A DNA stretch of 64,000 nt from NCBI GenBank assembly GCA_008694505.1, contig VZDJ01000063.1, positions 3,674,647 through 3,738,646 of the forward strand. The letters run 5' to 3'. Shown piece after piece: positions 11,702 to 23,700 of this stretch. Source of the stretch: Cyanoderma ruficeps (Eukaryota; Chordata; Aves; Passeriformes; Timaliidae). The notes below the pieces were generated by a model. That model saw only the letters and a list, made by a program, of their open reading frames with translations. It was not told where the DNA came from and searched no databases. Position numbers and translations under genes: made by a program. Every line of letters starts with the position of its first letter. The first letter of the stretch is position 1.

Positions 11702-14700
11702 GTGAGTGCGGCCGCGGGGTGTTCTCCGCCGGGGTGAGCCCGGGAGGGGCGCGCCGGGGTCTGCGGGGCGGCGGCGGGGCCGCCTCTGCGTGTCACCCCC
11801 CCCCTCCCGGTGTAGCGGATGCGGCGGGGGGGATGCGCATGGACCGGGAGGGATGCGCGCACCGGGAGGAGGGGGGGGGGCATCACGTCCCGGGGAGAGG
11901 GAACGGGGAAGGGGCTGGGGAGGAGGGTAGGAGGGGGAACTGCGGCTGCGAAGGGGGTTTGCGGGGTTCGCGTCTTCCCCGCTGCCGGTGCGGGGACCGA
12001 GCGCTTCCCGCTGCGGCGGGGCGCTGGCGATTCCTTCATCCCCCGCTGCCGGGGGGAGCCGGGAGCGCCCGGCGCATCCTCCCTCCGCAGGCGCTCGGCG
12101 GGGCTGGCTGTGACCTCCCCGAGGGCAGCGGCTGCAGCTGGGGAAGTTCGGGAAGCCGCGGTGCGGCGGAGCCTGTGCCCAGGGGTTGGAAATTCCCATT
12201 GGGAGAAGGCAAGCGGGTGCGGGTCCCGGCGGGGGGGAGCACGGCTGGCTGAGTGTTCCCCTTGATCAGGGATGGGCAAGCTTTTCTGCGCATTCGGATT
12301 TCTTCTCTCATCCTGAGGAAGCGCCTGCGGCAGTTCCGGGGGGTGCGGGCAGCGTTTGCCCTTCCCTGCAAGGGTAGCCCGGCTGGGCAAGGAGAGATGC
12401 GGGAGGGATTCGTCGCCTTCCCCTGCAGCGCCCCGGCTGCGGGTTTGGGGGTGACTTTGCTCCCACCCCCCCCGCCCAGGAGAGGCTGCCCTCCTTCTCC
12501 CCCCACTGCAGGCTGGCTGCTGTGCTTTGGTAAACTGAGGCACAGGGTTGTCCAAGGTCAGGACGGAGACGGCAGCAAGGAATAACCCTCATTTTCCCTC
12601 TCCGGCTTCTTTCCCCTCAGCTGCCAGCCCCCTCCCACTTCTCCGAGCCATCCCTGCAGGTAGAGGGGAGCTGCCTGCCGCTGGTGCAGCACCGTCCCCC
12701 ATTTCTGCCGCTGGTTCCTCACTGGGCACATGGTTGTCCCTGCGCCCCGGTGGTCCTTACCCGGGATGAGACCCTGGAGCCGTGCCCTGGGTGTCACCCA
12801 CCCTGCCCGTGGGAATGCGGTGGCTGCCGGCAGCAAGCGATGCCTGGCTGGCAGCCACCACCCCTCCCCTCCCCGTGGTGTGGGGGATGCCGCCTCGGGG
12901 GGCACGGGTGGGCTGGGAGGGGGCCACGTGCCGGGGTGCTGCAGCCCCCCCCAGTTCACAGCGCCCCTCGAGCCCACTGGGTCACATCTGTGCCGTGCCA
13001 CAGTCCCTTGTCCTCCTCGCCGGGCAGGCGGCTCCTGGAGGGCGGGGGGGTGTGTGTCAGGACGGGGCTGTCCTCTCGCGGGGGTCAGGATGGGGCTGCC
13101 CCATTTGGGGGTCCGTAGCCCCTCTTACTGAGCCGTGGCCGGCTGCTGCCTGCCCGAGCTGCGTGCTGCAGTGTGGTGAGGCAGTGTTTGCAGCAGCGGC
13201 TGGTTACAGGGATGCTCTGCCGGGGAGAGGAGCAGAGCAGCGCGTTCGGCTCCTGGGAACTTGGAAATACCCCGGAGCCGCTCGGATGGAGCTCGGGAAC
13301 TAGTGCCGGAGTGGGTGGGTGCCGGGAAGCCCCGGCACGGGGGTGCTGTGCGTGTGGAGCAGCGTGTACGTGATGAATGAGCGTGCCGTGAGTAATGCGT
13401 GGGTGGGTGCCGGGGGAGGGGGTGCTGCGGGCCGGCGTGGCCCCCGCAGGGGCAGGGGGCCCACGGGACTCTGCCCAGCTGCTGCAACCCTTTGGTCCCA
13501 GCACCGTCCCGTCCTCCTGGGGAGTTGTCACCCTGCATTGCTTGGGGACGGGGCTTTGGAGGAGAGCTGGGGCTCACTGTGTGCTGGTGCCCTCGCTGGG
13601 GCTTTTCCTCTTGCCGTGGCCTTCCTCCCACACCACTTCCTCTTCGCTGAGCTGAGAAGCAGCGGTGCTGGCCCTGGGCAGCCTTCTTGCCTGGCTCTCC
13701 AAGGGCTTTCCAGGCGTTAATCGGCTCAGAGAGGGAAGGAGGGTGTGTTATCCTCTCTTATGCCATGGGGGAGGAGAGCCAGGACATGACCGCGCCGGGA
13801 GTGGGTGTCAGAGGAGGGATCCGGCCTCCTGGCATTCCCAGCAGTGCCGTCACACCGAGGGGCTTTTCCTCCCTCTCCCACAAGCGTGTGACGCTGTGGC
13901 ACCACACAGTGAGTGGGGATGCTCGTGGATCCAGCAGGAGGGTTTGCAGAGGGAGGATTCGGCTCTGCCAGCCCCGGGCGAGGGCTCCTTGAAGAGGTTC
14001 CCTGGACGCGGCGGCGGGCGGTGCTGCTGGCGCTGACCTTGGCGGGTTGGAGTGGCTCGGTGTGGCAGTGCCAGCGCCGCATCCCCTGCTCACTCCCGGC
14101 GTAGAGCTCTTGGGTTTTGCCTCTTTGGCCGTGGAGGAGTCTGGACCGGGAGCCGCTGGATTTGGCACGTGCGGCTTTGGCCCCGCTGTCTTCTGGCAAG
14201 GGGATGGTTTGGCACCGGGAACAGCCAAGGGCGTTGGCCGGGCTCCCATTTCCATCATTCCCTGGAGGTTTGCTGCTCCTCTGGACCTGTTGGATGGGAG
14301 CGCGCGGGGCAGGGAGGGATGTGAGCGTCTCGGTCGATGACTTGGCTTGCCGGAGGGTCCTTGCGGCGCTGCTTTGCCGGCTCACTTGCCTTTTGACTTG
14401 GAAGATGCGGCTTTGCTGGTGATGGGTGAACCCTGCATTTCCTCTCCAGGGCTGTGGCAGGGTGGCACAGCTCCCATTCACCTCTGGTCCCTCTGTCTTG
14501 GAGGTTGTGCCTTCGTGCTGGATGAGAAGCTCTGCAGATGGGCAGGCAGTGGGTCCAACCCCGCACCGTGCCGATGGAGGAGTCCTTCCCTTTCCTTTTC
14601 CCTGCAGTAGGAATCTCCCGAGCTGGGAGCCCTGAGCGACCAGCTGGCCTTTGGAAAAACAACTCCTTTTCCTCCCGCTCCTCCATGGAGAGGCTGGCGT

Positions 14701-17700
14701 TGGTGGGAAGGCTGCCTGAGCCAGGAACAGCGTGATTCAGGAGCTGCTGGCGGGCAGCTCGGAGCGCTGCCTGCATCCCAGTTTCCTGTTGGAGGGCTGG
14801 GAAGGCATCGGGATGGTACCCACTGCTCCACGGGGAGGGTGATGCCAGCCTGCACGGGGGTACCGGTGTGATGTGGGGCTGGGCTGGGGGCACAGCACCC
14901 TGGCAGCGCTCTCCTTGCTGCAGGACCTCTCCTTTGAGATGGGTTCGGTGCTCCAGCTCCCACCACAGCTGCTTGTTCGGCCCCGCGGTGCGCAGAGGGA
15001 GCTCACAGGGAGCACACAGGTAGCTGCTGGTCGTTGCTGGGAGATGATGCCTCCCACGAGGCAGCTGCCAACACTGGATGCTCAATACCGGGCTGGTGGC
15101 TATTAGAGGGAGGGGACACAAGGGACACCCAGGTAGGAGTAAGGTGATCTCAGGGAAGTGATTTTCTTTCCTGCTCCATCTCCGTGCCTCTCAGAGCACC
15201 AAGCTGTGCTCCCACGTGCTTGCAGAGCCGCTGCCTGGCCAGGCACGTTCCCACCTGTGCCATTCCAGGGAGAAAGGACCCACTGTGGGGCGGCATCCCA
15301 TGCATGCATTCCCCTTGGGATGCCAGGGCAGCTGCCTGCCTGCCTGGGGAGGGTGGTGGTGGTCCCACAGGACACCCCTTGTGCCCAGGGATGGGGTTCT
15401 GAGTCCCCATCCCACTGTGAATGGGGCACCAAGCCACCCCTCAGAGCTGCTAATCCTTCTCCTCCCTGGCCCGGCGTGACCTTGAGGCATGTCACTTGAC
15501 CTGCGCATCGCCCTCCATCCATCTGGAAAATCGGGTTTAAAACGCAGGAATCGCACTGAAAGCCCAGATGCTGCTTTCCAGCTGGGGGAGGGGGTGAGGG
15601 CTGAGCTCCCAACCCCGGGGCTTCTCCCCACCAGAGGACAGGCAGATGCTTTTGGGAGGCTCTGGATACCCCAAGATAGGCAAAGGGACTGGGTTTGTAA
15701 TGGGAGGTGCAACCCTCACTGAGATATTTAGGGGGCTACAGAGGTGGGGGGACAGGCAGTCTCCCAGCATCTCACACCCTGCCTTGGCAGCCGGGGTCCC
15801 TGCAGCACGCTGTCCCTGTCCCCCACCCTGGGCTGCAGCCGTCCCCCTCTTCATTTCATGGCAATGGCTGCCTGCTCTCCTTCCCTGCTGGCCTCCATAT
15901 GCCACGCTGGTGGCCTTGTCCTCAGAGATCCCTGCCATATCCTGCCTCCACCGATGGGAGCGGGATGTGTCAGAGCACATCTCATCTCGGCTCACCAGGG
16001 AGGAGAGGTCTGCAGGCTCCGGGCCTTGTGCCTGCTCCCTCAGCCGTCCCCAGGGGGGCACAGGGTGGGGATGAGTGCCAGGGGTGTGGGGCAGCACTGG
16101 AGATGGATAGTGGTGCCTCTGTTAGCGGGCTGCAAGGCGATGGTGGGTCAGGACAGGATGCCCTCTCTGCCTCAGGGCATGGGTGTCCACTGTGCCGGGC
16201 AGGAAAACCTTCCCAGGCGTTAATTCCTTTGGAAACCTCTCTGCCATGGCCATGCCCTTCTCACAAAGCACCTGCAGGAAGGGTCCTGCCTCAGCGAGTG
16301 CAGCAGAGATGCTGCATGCCTTCAGCTTCACTCTGGCACCTTCCACCTCTGCCCTGAGGACCGGAGGAACTGGATGCCCAGATCCAGGTGAGGGTCTCCC
16401 CATCCTTGGCATCGCCATCCTGGGAAGCCCCGCGGTGGCACCGTCTCAGTGGCGGCAGCCTTCCCTCCTCTCCCTTTGGGATGCTGTTCAACTCCACCTC
16501 CGCATCTTGTATTCTTGCCTCCTGGCACGCGGCGTGCTTTTATTTTTCCTGGATCTGCTTGGATGACGAAGCCTGTTGATTACTTGTTTTTCTTTACGAG
16601 GCATCCCCCAGCTTCACGTGAGCTCCTGCACCGAGGCGGATTTGGGGTTCTCATCCCCGCTGCCGCTCCCTGATGTTGACCCCGTTTCCAAACCGCAGAT
16701 TCAGCCTTGAAACCTCTCTGAACTTGGCTGGGAAAATCAAGTGGGTTTAAAAATACCCCGTCTATTTGTGCTCTGTTTCTTCTGGCATCTGCGGGTTGTT
16801 TTCAAGCGTTTCCCTACAAATGTGGGGGTGAGAAAACACTTCGAATCGAGAGCTGCAGTCTCCATTGCTCGCTTTCTTCATGGCCTGGACTCGGAAGGAA
16901 AACCTGGTCAGGGTTGGGACCACAGGGTTGGTGGGTTGGGAAGTTGAGGAGACCCAAAGAGGGTTCGTGAGACGTCTCCCCGTTGCCTTCCTGGCGGTCT
17001 GGCAGTGGGGACAGGAGGGCATGGGGCCGGTAGCGGGGCGGGTGGCAGCTGGGGAGAGCCGGGGGCCGGTTCTCCGCCGTGGATGCCAGTCGGCCGTGCG
17101 CTGGGGAGGTGATGCTCAGCCGTGCGTGCAATTCCCCACCGGCCTTGCGATCAGACACCGGCGCTGCGAGCTGCCGGGGATGACCTATTTTCCTGCGCCC
17201 GGGCAGCCCCGGCCAGGCGTGGGTCCGGCTGGCTCGTCCCCTCCCTGGGGGCGTCACCCACCGCTCCGCCAGGGAGCCAGTCAGGGGATCCTGGTGTAGC
17301 GTCACACCCTGGCGCCCATCCCCAGGGTGTCTGGGTGGCCTCTTGGGCAGCGAGCTTGCTCCAGCTGGGCAAACATCAGCATTCCAGGCTCCAGTTTGGT
17401 GGAGAGGTGCTGGAAACCAAGATTCCCTCTTGGTAGCCCAGGAGCTGGAGCGCTGGGGTAGGTGGGGGGGGCTTGGGAAAGGGGTTTGGGTGCTGCTATT
17501 TCCATCTTCTCCTGCTGGTGGGTAGAGGGTGTCACTTTGAAGGTGACAAGGTGCCGGGGACCTGCTCGCTCGGGCGAGGCGGCCGGGGAAGCGCGTCCTT
17601 GGATGCTCTTGAGCAGCACGTGACAGCTCTGTCCCCGATCACGGCGCAGCAGGACCATGGGCAGGGATGGGGGGGTTCCAGCCCTGCAGCGCAGCCCCCC

Positions 17701-20700
17701 CCCCTCACCCTCCCGGATGGGCACAGCGGGGTCAGGACGGGTTCTTACAGCTCAGTGCCGGGGTGGCAGGGGAGGGCTGACACCGTCCCTGCTGACAGGG
17801 TGCGAACGGGAGCTCATCGGCGATGCAGCGCTAACGAGGGATGGAAAGGTGCAAGAGTGTTGTCGAGGCGGTGCAAAGCGTGTGCGGGGGTGTGCGAGCA
17901 CACGCACGTGTGTGCTCAGCGATCCCCCCCCCCCCGCCGGGGTCCGGGCGGATCCGTGGCCGTGCAGGATGCCCGGCTCTGCAGGACCCCCAGAGCAGAG
18001 CCGGGTGCCTGCAGTGGGTGTGCAATGCAGCATCTGCTCCTTGCAGATGGCTCGCAGCTCTGCACCCCGGCATCACCCACCCCGCGGCCACCAGCCAGCC
18101 CTCCCAGTTAAAGAGCCACCCGTGCCCGGTTTGCGGGGGGCGTGGGGGGCTGAGGACTCTTGGGTGACCATCGGGCTGTGACCCTCTGCGGGGACACACC
18201 TTGTGCGTGCCATCTGCGAGCTGCGGCCGGCTCTGCCCGCTGCCCTTCCCGCGGGGACACTGGGCTGGTGGGCCCGTGGGGTGGCACATCACGGGCCTCT
18301 CGCCGGTACGCGCTTGTGCCAGAGCCAAAAATAGCCGGTGATGCTCGGTGATGCTCGGCTCCCGCGGCGGGGAAGCGGTGATGTCACTCGCCGCCAATCA
18401 CCGGCGGCCCCGAGGAGCAGCGCGGAGGAGTGGGAACGTGCTTCCCCGAGCATCCCTCCCCGAGCATCCCCCCCAGAACAGCCAGCGGCCGCGTGTGCCA
18501 GGAAAACGGGGAGCCCTTCCTTGATGGGAAGGACGATGTGGGTCTAAACCTAGTTTTGGGGACCCCCCCCCGTTTGGCTTTCCCCCATCCCCGGGTTTCC
18601 CTCTCTCTCCCTCTCTGAACGCCGTGCTGAGGATGCAGCTTTGCTGCTGCTGGCAGAGCACGATGACGCCAGGCTGCAGTGATCAGGGCGGCACAGCCGG
18701 GGTGGAGCAGCCTCGGAGCTGAGACCAGAGTCCCCTGTAATTACCCAGCTGGGAGGAGCAGGGTGACAGACCCGACACGCAGGTCGCAGACAGGTTTCAG
18801 GCTTGGGGCTCTTGGGGATGCCCGAGGGCATTTGGGCTTGGCTGGAGCATGGTGGCTCCGGGGGCTCAGCTCACCCTGGCACCGGTGGGACAGCTGTGTC
18901 CATGGGCTGGCACAGCAAAGCTGTGGTCAGGTGTTCCTGCATGCTCAGTCCTGCTCGCTGGAGGATGCAGAGGCACAAGCTGAAAGCAGCCTTTTCCCTG
19001 CCACAGGGATACAGGGTAGCCCAGATGGTGCTGCTATGTGGGGAGCAGTGCTAGGCATGTTCTGTGCCCCTCTACTGAGAGCAGGGGTCCCCAAAACCCC
19101 CGTGGGGTCACTGGGTATCACCTTTGCCCCGGTGCAGAGGTTGGGAAGCTGTCCTGGAGCATTGGGCTGCTGATGGCCACTGCCCTGACTCCTGTGGTAG
19201 CTCAGGGTGGCCTTGGAGCTGAGTATAAGGGCTTGGGGCCCCCTGTTGTTTTTGGGGCAAGGGTGACCCACAGGCTCCCCTTGTTGGAGAGAGGTGACTG
19301 GGGAAGGGCAGTATTGCTGCTGTGGCTCTTCTGGGCATCCTGGTTCGATGCTGGGGACCATCAGTGGGATCAACCACAGATTCTTCCTTCACCCCCTCGC
19401 AGGTGCCCTCGGCTCGAGGGAGGAGCCCGAGTTCGTGACCGCTCGCGCTGGCGAGAGCGTGGTCCTGGGATGCGACGTGATCCACCCGCTGACAGGACAG
19501 CCCCCTCCCTATGTCGTGGAGTGGTTCAAGTTTGGCGTCCCCATCCCCATCTTCATCAAGTTTGGGTTTTACCCTCCTCATGTCGACCCAGAGTATGCCG
19601 GTGAGTGCTGGGGGCGCGGGGGGACGAGGGGAGGGTGCCGGGTCCCAGCCGCGCACGGCCCGGGACGCGCGGCTCCGCTCCATCCGCTCCTCCGTCGGAA
19701 ACCACGCGGGCTCTGCCTCTCGTTGCTCGCTTTCCACCCAGTTGGTTTTAATTAAGCAGCAGCGTTAGGAAGCCAGCTGGGCTGCGTGGGACGGGAGCAA
19801 GCGAGGCAGAGAAACCCAGGGTGACGCGTGGTGGTGGCGGCTGCTGCTGCTGCCGCTGTGCCCCAGAGCAGCTGTGAGCCCAGGGAGGGACGGTGGGGAT
19901 GGAGCCAGGGCCACGTGCTGGGCGGAGGTGACAGGTTGGAGCTGCAGAATTCATGTGGCTGCTCGCCAATGTGCTGCCTGTGACACGTGGCCAGTGTCCT
20001 CTGGTGGGATCTGTGAGCTGGAAGCCAGCCCTGAGAAGGTTGGCGTGGCAGGACTGACCCATTGTGGTATCCCTTTCCCCTGTGGAATGCTGTCCTGGGG
20101 ATCTTCCCTGGGTTTTGTGGGATTCTCTCCCCAAATTGCTCTCTAAGAAATGCTGCAGCAGGGAAGATGCACCAGCCCAACTGAGCCCTGCCAAACTCAG
20201 CTCAGCAATGAGGGATCCCACAGCCAGGGTGGAGGTGTAGGCTGCTTTGCTGCTGACCCAGTTTTTGGGGTTGTGCACGGGGTCAGCTCAGGGCCGCCCT
20301 GCTTCCTGGGAGTCTCCCAGGAGGGGAGAAGCTTTGGGGCAGGCCTGTGTGCCGGCTGTGCCGCCGCCAGCCCCCGGCTGGGAGCAGAAGGCCGGTGTCG
20401 CTGCGGGCAGACATTGCTCGAGGCACCTTGCCTGGCCCTGGCAGCTTGGCTCTGCTGTCCCCAGACGGGCGAGCGTGTCACCGGCCTGGCACCACCGGCC
20501 TGGCACCACCGGCTGCAACCGCGCCATGCGGCTCAGCCAGCCCCAAACTGGGACAGTGCCCACACAGGGATGGGGTGTCCCCTGTGGGTGGTGTTCTGGG
20601 GGGTTGCTCAGGTGTCAGGATGGGGTGTCCCCTGCAGTTATGCTCTGGGAGCTGTTCCAGTGTAAGGATGGGGTGGTGCTCGTGGCCATGCTCTGGGAGC

Positions 20701-23700
20701 TGCACCAGTTTGGATGGGGTGTCCCCTGCAGTGATCTCTGAGGAGCTGCTCTGGTGTCAAGATGGGGTGTCCCCTGTGGCCATGTTCTGGGGGCTGCTCC
20801 AGTTTGGGATGGGGTGTCCCCTGCAGTGATGCTCTGGGAGCTGCAGTTTGGGATGGGGTGTCCCCTTTGGCCACATTCTGGGGGCTGCTCCAGTTTGGGA
20901 TGGGATGTCCCTTGCAGTGATCTCTGAGGGGCTGCTCTGGTGTCAGGATGGGGTGTCCCCTGCAGTGACGCTCTGGGGGCTGCTGTGGTGTGGGGTTGGG
21001 GTTTCCCTTGCAGTGAGCCTCCAGGGGCTGCTGTGGTGTGGGGTCGGGGTTTCCCTTGCAGTGAGACTCCAGGGGCTGCTGTGGTGTGGGGGACACGGTG
21101 CCAACGCTGTGCTCTCCCCCAGGCCGGGCCAGCCTGCACGACAAAGCCTCCCTGCGCATTGAGCAGGTGCGCTCCGAGGACCAGGGCTGGTACGAGTGCA
21201 AAGTGCTCATGCTGGACCAGCAGTACGACACCTTCCACAACGGCAGCTGGGTCCACCTCACGGTCAATGGTGAGCGGGGCAGGGGCTGCGGCATCCCTGC
21301 GGTGCCAGAGTGGGATTTCTGTTGGATGCTGGATGTCTCCTGGACGCTGGGCCTCTGTGCCTGGCAGACATGCGAGCCTGAAGCCATCCAGGCTGGCTGC
21401 TCCAGCCAGGGCGTGACTTCAAAAGGGACAAAGTTTTATTAGGGATTCCTCAGTTTAATTACGCGGAGCTTGTTTAAAGGAGAGACATCAAGGGCCGGGG
21501 CTGGGAATGAATCTCCTCTCGACAAACAGATCAGAAAATCAAATCTTTGTTTTCTTGAAATTCAGATTTACTCAAATTACTTTTTCATTTTATTAAGGCT
21601 GTATATTAAACTAATTAGCAAATTGTCATTCTCTGCATCAGGAGAGAGATCTTTATTTTTAGCCCAGCAGCAGGGCTGTGCCTCTCCTGCTGCAGTGGGG
21701 TGGCTGGAGAGACGTGGCCACTGGCAGCTCCTCGCTGGTCTTGCCTTGACCTTGTGCAATTAATTTAACCTTTGGGGGGATGGCTGTGCTGTGGCACAGA
21801 GCAGAGCCACCTAATTGAGCCCAATTAGTGAGCGGGAGCTTTGCAAGAGGGGCTGTGCAGGCCACCATCCCCATCCCTGCCTGCTGCCCTGCCTGCCGCT
21901 TCCTGCTCCCCCCCGGGCTGCTAATGAGCTCCGAGGGCTCGGGAAGGAGGGCGAGAGGAGGAGGGAGGATGATGATGGTGCCTGGCTCACCTCTGCCACA
22001 TGCACAGATCCTGCAAATCGCCACCGGAGGGGCTGGAAAATGGCTCCAGATGCCCTGTCCCTCCCCTTGGCAAAATGGGCCAGTTTTGGGGCTTTTGTGC
22101 AGCACGGGACATGCAGGGGCTTAATGACAATAATATAGCCATAATCCTCCCAGCCCGAGGAATTGCTTTCAGGGTGAGGGCTGTGGCTTTCCCCCAGCGC
22201 ATTACAACGCTTAATTTTCTTAGGGGGAAAATAAAAATCATTTGGGGAGAAACAAAATATAATTCCTTTTCTTTTTTTTTTTTTTTTTTCCCGCAAGCAG
22301 ATTAAATTGCCAACCTGTCTTCCTCTAAAGTGGGCTTTAACAACCGCGGGTAATTAGGGGCGGGCTGTAATCCTGCCAGCCTCTTTCATCAGGAAGGAGC
22401 CTTTCGATCTGCACTGCGGTGTTTTCCCATGTTTTGACAATAGCGAGTTAATGTGCAGCGGGGTGGGGGGAGGACGTGGTGCTGGTGGGGAAGGCAGGGG
22501 ACAGGGCTGGGGTGCGATGTGGCACCTCTTGGTCGGTGTCCCCAGGGACACCCCTGTCCCTGCAGCCCCGTTTGGCCTTTGGGGTGGTCCCAGCCCCGCC
22601 GTGGGGATGTGCAGAGTGTCCCCGTGTGTACAGACAGCAGCTCCCCCTCTGTCCCCGTGTGCCCCCAGACCCACAGTGGCCACGGCTGACCTGGGGGTGA
22701 CGGGGGTGTCCTGTGCCCCCAGCTCCTCCCACGTTCACGGAGACCCCACCGCAGTACGTAGAGGCCAAGGAGGGCAGCAGCGTCACCCTGACCTGCATGG
22801 CGTTCGGGAACCCCAAGCCCATCGTCACCTGGCTCAGAGAGGGAGACCTGTTGGGTGCCAACGGCAAGTACCAGGTAGGTGGGGAAGGGCGGCTGTGGGG
22901 ACTCCTGGGCTGGGAGCTGGCAGGGACATTGCTGACAGGACCGTGGTGGCGGCAGCTCCGCCGTGCCTGGAGCCAGCCGTGCTTTCTCAGCACTTCTCCT
23001 TGGTGGGATGCCCATTTCCCCCCGCCCCATCCCTGCTGAGCTGCAGCCTGTAATGCTGCCAGCCCTTGGGTGCAGGCTGGAGACCCCCCATGTGCTGGGG
23101 ACAGCCCTGCTCCTGCACCTGACCTGCTCCCTGTGGACTCAGCCCAGGGGCCAAGACCCTGGAGATGTGGTGGGGGCTGCAGCCTGGATGTGGCAGGGAT
23201 GGATGCAGCGGGGCTGGGGAAGGGGAGGGTTGAGCAGGGAGGATTTCCCCTCCTCCCCTCCCCTTCAGGACCCTTTTTGCATCCCAGAGGCTCCCAGGCA
23301 GAGATTCCCCCCTGAGCTGTAATTGGTAAATCAGGCATTGGAATCAGCGCAGGCACTAATGAGAGTAATTAGGAATCATTTGTTACTAATTGAAATAGAA
23401 GGATGAGGCAGAATGAGGTGGGGGGGGAAGCCTGGCTGGGAGGCCTCCCTGTGCATGGGGGTGCTGCTACCCCAAAGGTGACAGTCCCTTGTCCATCCTC
23501 CTGCTGCGTCCCCAGGGGGAATCCATCCACTCCCCTTCCAGCTGAGAGGTGGCCCCATAGAGAGGACAGTGGCCAAGCTGGGGTCTCCCCCTCATCCCCC
23601 AGCAGGTCCTTGGGGGGCAGGGAATACTCCAGCAAGGCTCCTTGTGGGGCTCCAGGAGTGCCGGGGTGCTTGGCAGCAGTGGTTTGGAGCCTGCTGCCTG

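Larger units (their letters stand above)
11150..12250. promoter_or_regulatory. CpG island around exon 1
   Basis: This stretch is dense in CpG and very GC-rich, unlike the DNA on either side. It starts at the end of the 42-bp minisatellite and runs through exon 1 into the first 500 bases of intron 1. CpG islands of this form mark promoters of broadly initiating, TATA-less genes, which fits a neuronal adhesion gene. Borders are by eye. Confidence 0.8.
11702..19402 (+). other. IGSF9B: Intron 1 (7.7 kb)
   Basis: The first 550 bases belong to the CpG island. MIR-like pieces lie at 12530-12562 (minus) and 15474-15535 (plus). The stretch 17680-18440 is again GC-rich with C-runs. I see no exon or other gene; the open frames lack flanking splice sites in phase and any family likeness. 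Confidence 0.6.

Noticed and set aside
11407..12555. 382-codon minus-strand frame over exon 1
   Set aside because: Stop-poor because of the CpG island; Arg/Pro/Ala/Gly composition and no domain.
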